From assembly GCA_029959085.1 (NCBI GenBank), contig JARWIR010000010.1, forward strand, positions 32,418,731 to 32,482,730: DNA of 64,000 nucleotides, read 5' to 3'. Shown here piece by piece: positions 26,440-40,816 of the stretch. The position numbers were made by a program, and so were the translations under genes. This stretch comes from Nemophila menziesii. Taxonomy: Eukaryota > Streptophyta > Magnoliopsida > Boraginales > Hydrophyllaceae. Every line of letters starts with the position of its first letter. The stretch's first letter is position 1. The notes under the pieces are model-generated. The model was given only the letters and a program-made list of their open reading frames with translations, searched no databases and was not told the DNA's origin.

Positions 26440-28257
26440 TTCCCAAGTCTTATTCTCAATATAAGGTTGTTTATGAAGATGTTTCTCCCAACAAATAGGT
26501 TCCTCTGACTCCATGAGGATAAGTTTCAATATTTAGATTCAATAAAAGATGTATTGTGAAAATAATTCACTTTGAGAAGTTTATGGATTACTAGTTTAAA
26601 TTATTAGATCCATGTTTTTTAAGAGAACCACTTAATATTTATCTTTAGTAGTGATAAGGGTGTTCTGGTTACAACAATGGATTGTTTTTTATACATATTT
26701 TCCACAAGAAAGAAGCAATAGTTTTATTAATAGCTATGTGTATTCCTTTGGTAATAGGAACGCATTTATGACATAATTTGGAATATTATTGAAGTATTTA
26801 TTTGATTAAAATTTCATATCTCCCTTTGGAAGGGTATATTTTTCCAATTTTTAGTACTCTTTAGTATTCCTCTCATATGATTATTTATTTCATGTAGTGC
26901 TTTATTTAATAATAATTGAGTGCATTATGCAAGTTATGTATCTCATTATTTTAATCATCCACTCATTATTGAACTAAATAATTTCAATAGATATCAAGAA
27001 AATATCATTCTTCATATTCATAAGTTTTATTAATTTCAACTTTAACTGCAATGAAGTATTTGTTAATTTTATTTTTATTTTTAGGAAAGTTCTCAACTCA
27101 TGTTCTATAATAGTGTTATCTTGAATTTTCCAAGAATAAATAAGGATTATTCCTCATCTACAAAAATATTAATAAGAGGTTTCATTCTATTTAACATTAT
27201 TCTTGTGATAATTTATAAGATTATATTTGAATAAATAGTGGGACTAAAATATTTAATATTGGTTGGTTTACCAATTTTTGGGATCAACTTATGTAGGTAC
27301 TTTTGATGTCTTACAAACTACCTCCATGATACCAGAATAATTACCCCTTTTTATTGTTCTGTTTTAGTTCATGCTTAGTAATTGCATCGAAACGTATAAT
27401 ATATTTCTCTCATTTTCTAACCATTGGTTCCTGGACTTATCCTTCCCATAAGCCCATTCTCTATTCTAGTTTTCTTCTATATTTATAACAATTCTATTTA
27501 TTCATCCCAATATTCAAACTTATCAGTGATATTTAAGATTATTCTAATCCTTGAACAAGACTTTTAAGATTATTCCATTTGGTGAGTTGGCTAATACTAA
27601 TACTAAACTTATGGTTGAAAACTTGAAGGAAAATGCCCCTCAACCTTTTGTGTTCATCTAATACCTATTTAATATATTTGGGAAATCATTGGTTGTTGTC
27701 TAGTAAGATTTAATGTAGATTTTATTATTTTAATTTTGAGAAATGTCTAGGTGAAACCATGGGTGAGTTGCCAGAACCTATTTCAAGGACATAGCAACCC
27801 AAGCAATACGGAAAAGTTTTAACCACTCTTCAAATTTAAAAACTCTACTCAACTATTATTTTATAAGATATTTTCTAATTCTCCGATTTGACCAAGTTAA
27901 TAAACATCTAAAGGATATTATTTCACCTAACGCTTTGGAGTTGATTTTTTTATAGTTTTGTCCCCCCCATAGAAAACAAAGATGGAATGAAATTATGTTT
28001 TTATTAAATCTAGGTGGACCCTCTTAATTGACAGTTATCATGACATCGATAAGGGTACTAGACATGTTCCTTTTGTCAATTAAAAGTTTATACACATTAA
28101 CTTTTACATACGATGATGTTTGGAATGTCTTCCAAATCCAAAAACATACATATTTAATTCTTTTCGTACGAAACACATTGAAGACAAAATTTAAATAATC
28201 TTCTATTGTACTTAAACCCGAGATCCAATTATTTTTAGTCATTGAGTTACTTACCAA
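26440..28257 (-). pseudogene. Decayed LINE relic inside X2
   Basis: This is the same relic as in X1, shortened by the 310-bp deletion at its 3' end. The remaining ORF1-like frame at 28024-28257 is interrupted earlier than in X1. No functional coding capacity is visible. Confidence 0.5.
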
Positions 28258-28766
28258 ACCATTATTCTTGAACTTTTTTTTTGTCTTTGTTGAAAAATTA
28301 TTTTATATAGTGATTTTCTTGTAGAACGTTTATTCAATTTCTATGCTTTGGAACCACTTTGCTAATTGCTTGGGAGTCCCGCTCCTCATGTGTAAAGTGA
28401 CTACAAGCATAACAAATATGACAAATTTTTTTAAAATTTGAACTTAATATATGTAGTATTATTTGCAGTTTCCCAGTAATTAATTACATAATATATAAAC
28501 ATATCCAATTTCCAACAAATTTGAATTCTTGAATATGTGAATTGATTCATAATTTTTCCAACAGGAGATATTTTTTTGCTTAGCTTGGAAATGTGTTTGC
28601 ATATATTCTTAATGTAGTCATTATCGATAATGTTTGGTGGTATTCAAAATATTTTCACACATAGTGTTGTGTAAGTAACATAGTTAGCACCTGGTTGGGT
28701 AATCGCATTTAAATCTAAGCGCTTTCCCATTTAGGTTCATGGTCTCTTTTCCCAAAATACATTTTT

Positions 28767-29330
28767 ATTAGTTGTTAGAACATTCATTGACAGACATTGT
28801 TGTAGTTGTAAATGTTATTTTCATTTTATTGGAGAGTCAAATTATTTGAGATTAAAGAGTTGTAAATATACCACTTGAACGAAGACCAAGAAAAAAAAAG
28901 AGAATATTAAGATAGATTGGTATGAAATGTAATTGTTTTAGCTAGAGTGGAGATATTATCCTATATAGCCGTTCATATTTATATGAGAATAAATTAAAAT
29001 AAAAGGAATAATAAAAAATGAGGTAAGTGGTGGTTGGGAAGTGTGATTTAATTAATTAGGAAAAATCATTTAATATAAGTCAACATAGTTATTGTTGAAA
29101 AGGTAATAATTGTTGCGTAAGATCATATATCAGGGTGGAGATTTTCATTTGATGTATTCTTTCTTAAAAAAATATTTTTTTATCGTATGATGCAAGCATA
29201 GTTAAGTATTATTTTCGGCACATGTCAAATAATTGACACGTTCCATTAGTTTGAGCATTTTATTCTTTTAGAATTTTTATATTACCCTCTTTTGAAGACT
29301 TTCATTGTCGCACTTACAAATTATATATTC
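28767..29330. repeat. Direct repeat L (right copy of X2)
   Basis: This is a right-type copy (gttagaacattcattgac start, catatatcagggtgg inside). It continues without a break into the shared tail and 3.6-kb extension. Confidence 0.75.
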
Positions 29331-29655
29331 TATGATTTCATGCTCAAAATATCAATTCATAATTATATATAAGATAAAATGCACATAGCACATAGTTTTA
29401 TGTACTCGAAAATTTATATCATCCAATTATTTGTTACTCTTATGAATGTCGTTCTTCTTAGATGTTTATTGTATTTCTCATGAATTGTTTTATTTAAATT
29501 TTTATTAATTTATTAACTATATATGATATGTTTATGATATTGATACTTTTTTCATGATATATAATTTTTCCTTTTTGTATTTTGTGTAATTTTGTAGTTT
29601 TTTTTTTAATTATGTACGAATATTTTAGTATAAATCATAGAACTAAAAAGGTACC

Positions 29656-32600
29656 AAAAAATGAAAACCCTTTATATGCATGATGCCTCACCATATGACT
29701 CTTTATGGCAATTATATTTTTTTTAAAATAAAATAAAGTATAAACTAAAAGTAGTTGAAAATTAGGTTAAAGATAATACCTCAAACATTCAACAATCATT
29801 CCTCAAGCTTCCATTATTGACCTTTATAGGCTATATCCGAACATAAAAAATATAATAATTTTTTAATATAAGGAATCAAATTAAAAAGCATAGAATTGGA
29901 AACATTGAAAATAAAGTACAACATAAAACCTCAAACTCATCTCCATTATCTAGAGGTTAATTTCAAACATATAAGATATAATAAAAGTATAAAATCAAAA
30001 ACATTGAAAAATATTATAAAACATAAAGTCTCAAATTCATATATCCATTACAATTATCAAATTAGATGCTTATAAAATTCTATTTTATTTTGTTTTTTCA
30101 TGTCATCTTTCAGTATATATAAATACATCATGTGATTTCCAATTGTTTATGGTTTACTTCTATTCAATATTTTATTTTAATTAAATATATGAATATATAA
30201 ATGGTTTAGTAATTTTAATATTCTGGTCTATTTGATTGTTAATATTTATGAAATTCTGTATTCTTTAATGAACATACGAGATATTTTTAAAATAGTGGTG
30301 ACAAAATATATTATGGAGATTGGAAATGATCAATTTGAGGGGTAATGGTGACGGTAGATTCAAAATGCATAGGAGGTTAGGAAGTGGTCAGTGCAAAGGG
30401 ATGAGTTTGAGTTTTTTTTATTCTTGTTGATTGATGACATGGTGGATTTGGTGGATGTGTATGTGTGTATCAATTAAATATGAATTAGAGATACATAAGG
30501 AGGTGTTACAACCATTGAATCATAATCGGAACAAGTAACAATAACCCTCTGTTTTTTGGTACATAAGTCAAAAAGGATAATGCACATTTAAATCATAAAT
30601 TTTGAAATTATTTCTTAATTTTATTTGCTAACTTATTTTCCCATGCGATCATAAAAAAATTAATTATTAATTCATTTTTTCCTAAAATCCCGATATTTCT
30701 ATAAATAAAATAAATTAGATAAAAAAATATTACGTTATAAAATAATTAATTAATATTTTCTCCAAATAGGTAATTAAATACTTATGGGTCTAAAATAACC
30801 TTGGAGTATATAAAGTAAAAAAATCAACATTTATTGAAGTGCATTCATACCCAACTTATAAAATACTCTTTCTAGGAAACAAGTAACTTCGACCTACGAA
30901 GCAAAAAAACTGACAATTACTCAGCATAATATGAGCCTCGATATCCTCTGTTATAACATATTAAATATATTGAAGGTTAGTGAAGGTTTGACCATATCTT
31001 TTAGCTTTTATAGTCAAGAAACTTAATTTTCAATGAAATCCTAATTTTCTCTCTGATACATAGTAATTGTGTGGCTATAATGATGTTATTTTGTAGTTTC
31101 ATGTTATGTTTTATTTCTTTATTAGTTATTTTGAAGATTTGTAGAAAGATTTTTGTGGTTATATGACTAAAAAAGGGTTGACCATTGTTGATGCATTTCT
31201 AGGTCTATAATTTCACAATTCTAGTTGAGGGTGGGGTAGTAGTTGTTCTTGTCCCCATTTCATGTGTTTATAAGAAAAACAAAAAAATCTAAAAAAAATG
31301 AAAATTGAAAAACTAATAATAAATTGTTAGGATATTATACTGAACTAGCTATTGTCGTTTGAAAACATGTATATATGAGTCGATGATAGAAAAAGATTTC
31401 TTATCTTTTGAAATTTTTATATTTTGTACTTGAAATGAGCATACAAAAATGTGTTAGTGTGGAAATTAGATTAGTGAATTTTGTATATAAGGGCCTAGAG
31501 AATACGCGAGAACTGAGTAGGTGTGTAGAACGTGAGATCTAACCTAGTTGAAAACCTACTTTAATACAACATTGATGTAAATAAGTTTACAGAATGACAT
31601 ATCTAGGGAAATTACCAAGGTGGTTCTATCATAATCCACTGGTTTCCTTTAGCTTGATGTCCAATAACGATTATCTATTATACTTAGCCTCTATGAGCCT
31701 TTAAGTTGTTTCATTGTTTTCCACTATTATAAGACTTTCCCCTTAGTGTGTTGGATTTTACCATATGACCCACCCTTGAGACATAATGCCTTAAGACTAG
31801 TAGTCTTCGAGCTTGATTTTGGGGTGTCGGTGTTAATGGTTTTGAGATAAAAAGTTGGGTAGGGTTTGGTTTTTATATAGTGCTACGTATTAGATGCACT
31901 TGATTGTGATCCAGATTGTATCATACCGACTTTCTAACCAAAAAGACCTTGATATTCTTAACTATGTTATTAAGTGATGAATGAGCGGAAAGGAAGCGAG
32001 TAAGTTGATCAATAGACGTCATTGATGGTTCAATGATCTTCCTATAACCACCACTTCGTGCGAGGTATGCTTGAGTAGGGATTCTTGATAGCTCTTATTT
32101 TGTAATAGAATTAGGTACTTAATAGAAATAATTTGGGAATGCTTTTAAGGATTATCTGAGGAATTTATCCCAATATTTCACGTTGTTGTAGATAGTTTTG
32201 GATGATATATGTATGTTGGAATAATTTTGAGATTATTTGTGTGTTAAGTGTGGAAATCCTAGGTACATGGATGTCCTTGGATCCCAATATGACACTATCA
32301 AGTCAAAAGGTCCTGAAGAAGTCCATTTAAAGCTCATAGAAATGTCTCGGCAAGATGCTTTTAACAACTTGAAAAACCATAACAGAATTTGGTAGTGAAT
32401 TAGCTCCTAAAAGTTTCACACAAGATAACTCTTGGAGTCTAGCACACATGGTAAAAATGGCATCCAATTCCTAGTTAGGATGCAAAAGCTATGCTAGTTG
32501 TACAGAAGAAATCCAAGCTTTCCAGATTCAGAAGAGTCCACTTGGCCACTTTTGGTTCACTTAAGTTGACTTTATCGTCTAAAACAATTTATGGAAACTA

Positions 32601-33295
32601 TATATACTTATTTTTACAATAAAAATATGTCAGTTATCATTCTTTGAAGTTGGAAATGTGGAAAGAAACGAGGCACGAACTGGAGTTCAAGAAAACCACT
32701 TTCTATTCCCTTAATTAGTGTAGTTCACCTATCTATTTTATTTCTTGCTTTAATCATGACCATATTAATTTTTTATTTTTTTAATTTTTTTTTCATTATG
32801 TAATATTGTATAATTTAGGGTGGATGATATATAGGGTCTTGGAGATTAGATTTTTGTCCTATAAGGAATGGTGGGAATCTTATTTCTTTAATGAAATCTC
32901 AAAGATGACCAAATAGTAACCCTTATATAATACAAAAAACACTAAAAAAACAAAAAAATTATTGAGTGTCGTGTCACTATTTAATTCCGGCGACCACGGC
33001 CGCCACCAGTGCTGTACTCAGTGATTTTACAAAGTACTCAGAGAATTAAAGTATCAGAAAAAATATCAGAATTAAAACAACCGAGTATAAAAAATAAAAA
33101 CGATGAGTATTTGGAAATTTGCTGAGTACTCCATACAAAACAATGAGTACTCAATAAATATTAATGAGTAGTATTAAAATATACAGAGTAATAACCCTAA
33201 CATTATATTTATTACAATTTCAAACAAGCTACACTATTACAACATGAAAAAAAATAATTATACTAATTACTTTTGAGAAAAAAAAAATACAGCTG
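29656..33295. repeat. Extension of X2, duplicate of 3808-7390
   Basis: Non-coding, AT-rich sequence. It includes the gypsy pre-LTR relic at about 31490-31855. Near 33000-33190 this copy has extra gtactcagtgattttacaaagtactcag sequence that the other copy lacks. I see no gene in it. Confidence 0.85.
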
Positions 33296-34020
33296 CTGGT
33301 GAAGGAATTCGTGGAGAAAGCAAAAGCAAAAAAAGATACGCAAACTGATCTGAGCTCTCTTCTCTGATAAGAACTCGAAAATGGAACTCCAAACTGCTGG
33401 AACTTCGATCTCCTGCAAGGAACGCTTTTCCACGATTGAAGCTTTGTCCACTTACAAAGAAAGAATTCACAAATCCAGATCTTCACGAGTTACCCTCCTC
33501 AGAGAACATCAACCGCTACTGCCACTTCGTTATGGTTTGTGTCGAAGTTCTTCTTCTTCTTCTTCTTCTTTCGTTCGAGCTCATTCACAGAGATGCTCCA
33601 GGTCTCTCATGCTTGTCTTATCCAGCGAGCAGAAGAAAAATGCCGCCCTATGCATGGATCTCGAACGGACTCGAACCAAGGAGCTCGTGCTACTTGCTTC
33701 ACACCATGGCTTTCCAGATCTCGATGCCTACTTCACGCTATGCTACATACCGGAGATGAAGGCTTCACGCCATGGCTTGCTGGATCTTACTGCTTGCTAC
33801 ACACGGGGATCTTCACTTCCATGGGTACGATGGAGAGCGACTTGGATTTGTCTTCACTGCAGGATCTACTCCTATTAAGAGTGCGAGGGAAAGAAGAGAG
33901 ATATATTTACATGGATCAGTAGTTGAGAGTATGAGGGAAATAGGAGTGAGAGGAAGAATGCGTGTGGGTTTTGACGGAAAAGTGGAAAGAGAGGAGAGAG
34001 AGTACGATTTTTAGGTTTTA
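33296..34020. other. GC-richer unidentified segment, possible captured gene piece
   Basis: Composition rises sharply compared with the surrounding AT-rich DNA, and open frames appear on both strands. The longest is plus-strand 33381-33878 (165 codons), overlapped by 33436-33759 and 33539-33922. A (ttc)n run lies near 33548-33570. A degenerate internal duplication is visible: ttcacaccatggctttccag near 33700 and ttcacgccatggcttgctgg near 33758. I recognise no protein family in any frame. It starts exactly where the two 3.6-kb extensions stop matching. It may be a captured gene fragment or the inner part of an unrecognised transposon. No single frame is supported as a gene. Confidence 0.4.
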
Positions 34021-34599
34021 GAAATAAAATAATTAGTATATATAGAAAATAAAAAAATAAACCTGGGTATAAATTTAATTGGATTTTTGGATAATAGTGT
34101 AAAATCTTATTTGAGATCTTTAGTAAAAAGAGAATGTAAGTGGGGATGAGACATAATATACGGGGTGTCTTTAACACTCGCTTGGAAAAAATCTCTATAA
34201 TTTATGCCTACATGTAGTACTTTAAACGTAATATATCATTATTTTTTGAGTTAATTAAAAATTATCATATGAATTTTTACATTTATGATTTAATTTTTAA
34301 GAAAAATATGATAAGATGTTTAATATGTTAAAGTTTGATAAAAACAATTTAGTTTGTTAAAAAATATTTCTTATGATTATGATTGTAATAGTCCAGTCAT
34401 ATGTAGTTGATATGTAATGAAAAACTTTAATTTTTTTATTGTAATGTGATTATAAAATAAGGCATCCTATAATTAGATGGATATTGGGCCAAGAAAAGAC
34501 ACATAAGGTCAAAACAAATCTTATTGATCAGAATAAGTAGGCATAATTAAATAGGCTTTGTAGCCTAGGAAATTACATAAACCTAACATCACTCACACT
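34021..34599. other. AT-rich stretch without recognised feature
   Basis: Low-complexity AT-rich sequence. I see no gene, terminal repeat or RNA structure that I can support. Confidence 0.5.
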
Positions 34600-35165
34600 A
34601 CTTTAAAGCTTCACTTAGGTTTACATTATGGAATCTATTCCAGCATGTGGTCTCATGATTTTCCATAGCCTCTTTGTGTGTTCTTGATTCACCATCTAGC
34701 ATGTAAGCTAGGGAATCAGGACCAAAGAGCGTAGAGGTTCTCATCCTCATACTTCTTATTAATTGCTCCGCATTTGGAAATGACTATAGGTTTTTCTCTT
34801 TGATTGCAAACGGTTCTTGATTTTACTCTTCTTAAATTATATCATGTATTTTTTTAAGGGAACCAGATTCATGGGCGGTCTTGTATGTTAAAGTTATTAG
34901 AAAAATAAGAATTTCTAGATTCAATCACTGTATTGATGTGAATGTAAACCTGACAAAAGTTGTGCACCAAGAACCTATATGCATCACTGTTGTGAGCATA
35001 TCCAATAAAGATGCAATCAATTATATTGGTCCTGTTCTGACCACTTTGAGGGCCGAGATTTCTACCTTTTCCATGCATCACCATAATTTTAAATATTTGA
35101 AGAAAAGTGGTTTTTTCTATAATCGTTGAACTTTTTAGCCCATTGGCATGTCCAACGGGTGTTGG
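34600..35165 (-). pseudogene. Ty1-copia pol fragment
   Basis: Read on the minus strand from about 35165, shifted frames give RKKPLFFKYLKLW and EKVEISALKVVRTGPI. They then give the clear copia block DCIFIGYAHNSDAYRFLV with VYIHINTVIESRNSYF (35084-34869). Further along, about 34800-34640, LFGPDSLAYMLDGESRTHKEAM matches the linker between the integrase and reverse transcriptase domains. So this is the integrase C-terminal side up to the start of RT. At least two frame changes and stops are present, and no LTR was seen. The orientation is opposite to the LINEs and hexokinase relic downstream. Confidence 0.8.
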
Positions 35166-35500
35166 TAAAGGTATACGAACCTCTAGGCTTGAGTTGTTAC
35201 TCTTCTCATATTGTTTATCATGTTGTTCAGTATATTTCCCTATATATTATATGATTTGATGTTAGTAAGAAAGTAATTTAAGATATGTATACAGAAACCC
35301 TAAACACAAAATAAGAGAAAATGAGTAATATTTCTTGTTTTATATACAAAAACCCATAAATTTGCAGAAGTAAAGTTTATAAACAAAAAGAACATGTTAA
35401 TTGGTTTATACGATGTGAATATTGTTACCTGAAATTGTCGTGATTTAGTTGTATAAACCAAAAAATTTATTCCAAACAAATGAACAAAAAAATGCACAAA
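35166..35500. other. AT-rich stretch without recognised feature
   Basis: I see no supported feature. The open frame at 35300-35518 (minus) is AT-driven and resembles nothing I know. Confidence 0.5.
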
Positions 35501-35620
35501 CACTACTACAATAAGCATCTTAAGAGACTAGATCCTTAGAGACGACACGTTTTTTGTCTCTAAAAATCGATCATTAGAGACGACAAAAGTTGCGAGACTC
35601 TGAGTAGATACAACGTATTT
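35501..35620 (+). mobile_element. CACTA terminal sequence with subterminal repeats
   Basis: The sequence begins CACTACTACAATAAGC, a canonical CACTA-superfamily terminus. It continues with ttagagacgacac, an inverted tgtctctaa, and ttagagacgacaaa, typical subterminal repeats. I could not find a matching tgtagtagtg end downstream, so this is one end of a truncated element or of one whose other end has decayed. Its subterminal words differ from those at 10100-10390, so it is a different family with the same terminal 10 bp. Confidence 0.6.
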
Positions 35621-37847
35621 AAGGTATTTATGCCTTGTACTGGCATCTTATGTTGGTTCGTTTCAAGGTCCATGGTACAACGACAAAACTAACTATTCAG
35701 GAAAACCGGAACCTCGGATTATCTAAAATTTCAAAAAATTTAATAAAATTTATTTTTCTATATCTCTTAATTGGTGTAATATTTACAAATTATGAAAAAA
35801 AAATCAGAAAACCTATGTTTTTAGTTGGTTGAAAATGTAACTTTTTAGACACGCACTTATTTTGAATAAGGTTTGTTGAAAAAAACATGTCTTTAAAAAA
35901 AGTTATATTTTTTATTTCAATTTAAAAATGTTAATTATAAATAATTTTATTAATTGTAATTATAATTTTATTTTTATTGATTATATAAATTAATTAAATA
36001 ATTAATAAACATTTTATCGCAAAAGAATTAATACGATCAATATCAAATTAATTTTTAACTTTTTGATGTGTGATTTTTCCACAATATTGCAACTATTTAA
36101 TTTTAGAATTCAATATCTCATTCAATACTAAATGATTTTGACCATATGATAATATTTTTCTTAATCTCCAATAAAAAGTGCACAACTTTGATTTTTTTTT
36201 TAGAGACGTTGTGAGTTATGGAAGTCTTGACTTTAAAATGATCATTTCCTTTTGGTCAAATCTATTTTATAAAAATAAATAAGTGATGCTTATTCCTACA
36301 AGAGTAATAAGAGACCGTATAAGAGGGACACCGTGAGAATAAACTAGGCAGTTCTTAAATTAAGCATAGTAAAGCGACATAGATGGTGGAGATATTTTTT
36401 GAGATATTACATTACGTTTTTTAGGTGAGCCACAAAATTAAAAAAATGAATAATCATTTTTACCAATTTTTCGTAGAGTTGAAACACATAAATCAAATTT
36501 TACATGAGAAATGGCGAATTTAGACAATCTCTTGACTATAATTGAAAAATAATTATTGAATTCCTATTATTAAGCCACACTCCTTATTTTGTGATGTGCT
36601 TGGTTATCATTACATTTTACGGTCATTAAATTTTACGATACCTTTCTCACAATAGAAATGTAGGTTTTTCTAATATTATCGATACTATTATAATGAGATG
36701 AAAAATTTATTTAGGCATAGGCCTTCTTTAAGTAAAATTTTCTATTCATGATTATAAAAAAAAAATTGTCAAGAAAGAAAATTACAAAGGGAGATGGCTA
36801 CCTCCTTTTCTCCGATAAAGTTTATTAAAATAAATCTAATGATTCGGTAAACAATGTCATGATCTAATTAGAAGGTTAAAATATTATTTGACATATTTGG
36901 TAAATTTATAGCAATATTTAATGAAATGAACTTTTATATGTCTCACTATTTAAATAAAAAAAGTACTCTATTCATGGATTTAAAAAAAAGTATTCTATTT
37001 AGAACACCTCAAACCAATCAACCATCCCTTAACTCTACGCGTATCCTATTTTGATTTATTTTACCTCTACAATTATTAATACATTTCTTTATCCCCTAAT
37101 TTGATAAAATATACATTTTTTTATCGATCATTCATAAAGTATAAGAATCTATAATGTAGTTAGTGAGATTATAATAAATACTAATATTACTCATATTGCA
37201 ATTTTTATATAGTGTATTGACTTATAATAATTTACTCAAAAAACAGGCTGAGAATAAAAGAGAATTCGAAAGCTCCTTAACATTCATTGTGATATGTGTA
37301 AATTCAATACAATCAAACCATTGACTGGAAAAATAAAGAAGAAATAGTTGGATAAAGATAAGAGAAAAACTATTTATAAATTTCACTTTCCATCAATATT
37401 TTTTATATTTTTTTTTACACAGATTAAGAAAAGTAATTAATTTCTTTTATTTTTATTAAACTACCCTCAAAAAACTAAAATGAATTTAATGATAATAAAC
37501 TTGTGAATATTAAATAAGGAAAAAATTGGTAGAAATGATAAAAAAGTTCCTTAGTATCTTAAATGGACAACCTTTTGTAGACATCTACTTTTAGAAATTG
37601 TGACAAACACTGATGGACAGGAAAAGTAATATATTAAAAATAAGTTCATACTTAACATACACATGTATACATACAAATTGCAAAATACAAAAAATATCGA
37701 AAGTTGTTATCTTATACATCTATGCAAACAAAGAAACAACCGCAGATCCGTAATATAAAAACATTTTAATCTTGGATATATGAAAATATATATCAAGAGG
37801 TAGTTTTGGAATACTAATTATTCGTTGTGGTGATAGTAATCAATCGG
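35621..37847. other. Long AT-rich intergenic stretch
   Basis: About 2.2 kb of AT-rich sequence in which I find no gene, LTR, transposase or RNA gene. Part of it may be the interior of the CACTA element that starts at 35501, but nothing proves this. Confidence 0.5.
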
Positions 37848-39600
<1,753 letters not shown>

Positions 39601-39763
39601 TTTTTTCTCGCTACATTCATTCTTTACCTTCTAAACAAACCTTCTTCCTAGTGGCATCTTCAAAAATTCCTTGTTTTAGCCTCATTTATTGCTTCATTTA
39701 CTCAGCATTAAAGATTCATTACCAATCATTTGCTTTTAGAGACTTGTACCTGTAAACATTAAC

Positions 39764-40810
39764 ATGTATTCTATTAGTTATCCTAGTGCAAAGGAAAGAA
39801 TATCTCTCTTTATGGAAAGTGCAAGTCACTATAAAGAATTGGAAGACCCAAAGCTTATAGCTAAACTCTTGAGCAAAGATGTTATAAAGGTTACATGATA
39901 AATCATATCCATAAGTTTTGCGGTATAAGTGGTAAACTCCAACTGAGATAGTTGCACATAATGAGTGCATCCTAAAGTTTGAATTCGAGCAAGATAAGCA
40001 GCTGGTATGGAACAAGAGGCCCTGGACTCTCATGGGAAACACTTAGATTTAAGTGAGTATACTATTAATGATAGAAGGGTCACTCACACCACTCTTTGGT
40101 TAAGGTCATATGGATTACCGATAATTCTCCTAGACCATAAGAGCATCACTTAAATGCTTAAGCAAGTAGGGAGGATACATGAAATCATTCTTCCTGTAGA
40201 AAGAAGAATCACAAAATAAACCTTTACTAAGGTTAATATAGACTCGTAAGTGGAGAAGTCTATATTCTCATGCTTTTAATTCTTTGGAAATATACAATAT
40301 TCTAAATGGATAAGGATCAAGTATGAAAACCTAGGTCAGTTGTGTTATGGTTGTGGGAAATTTGATCATGAAGAGTCTAAGTGTGAAGACCCACACAGAG
40401 TAACACTTACATTAGGAGGATGGATCAAGATATTTACAAAGAATAGTTCAAACTCCATGGAAGGTCCTTCTAGCAGATTCACTGAAAGAAGAAAGGTGGG
40501 ACCCCATGCTAGGACAAATTAACCAGATGTCAAAAGGGTGGGGGTCTAATCCACCAAATATGCGTCCACAGACAAGTACAAAAGTTATGGTACAAAAGTT
40601 ATGGGTAAGGAGATATCTCCGAACAACAATATCTTTTCATTTAATGCTACAAGAGAAGTCAATTATTCAATGGACAATAATGGATAATATTAAACTGATA
40701 ATGGATATAGAAACTGAAAAGAACACTGATTCGAATATGGGTACTGCAATTGAAGGTATGGCTGCTACTAATGATAAGTCTTGCGAGGTTGAACTTCATC
40801 AACCTCAGCT
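39764..40810 (+). pseudogene. LINE 1 ORF1 (DUF4283 and zinc knuckle), broken
   Basis: ORF1 proteins of plant LINEs bind the element RNA. Broken frames give LEDPKLIAKLLSKDVIKV near 39850. They then give LKFEFEQDKQLVWNKRPWTL (39978-40035), the conserved DUF4283 block, and LWLRSYGLPIILLDH (40100-40140). An intact CCHC knuckle, CYGCGKFDHEESKC, lies at 40340-40385. At least three stops or frame changes occur. The tail up to about 40800 runs close to the ORF2 start at 40817, as usual in this family. Confidence 0.75.
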
Positions 40811-40816
40811 TCATCA

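Larger units (their letters stand above)
21765..29655. repeat. 8.2-kb tandem duplication, unit 2 (D2 + X2)
   Basis: Unit 2 consists of D (21765-25845) followed by X (25846-29655). Here X continues into the 3.6-kb extension instead of stopping at the accaaaacatgaa point. D2 differs from D1 by scattered substitutions and small indels, such as about 27 extra bases near 24215-24240. D2 positions 21765-23118 and 25530-25845 hold no gene that I can see. Confidence 0.9.
25846..29655. repeat. Module X, copy X2
   Basis: The layout is the same as X1: left L (25846-26410), LINE relic, right L (28767-29330). Compared with X1 it has lost about 310 bp at 26430, joining ctctcttca directly to tatggtcttccc. 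The missing piece includes much of the region around the 84-codon frame seen in X0 and X1. Confidence 0.9.

Noticed and set aside
33229..33486. Three overlapping minus-strand frames over the GC-rich segment
   Set aside because: They overlap each other and plus-strand frames, and none resembles a known protein.
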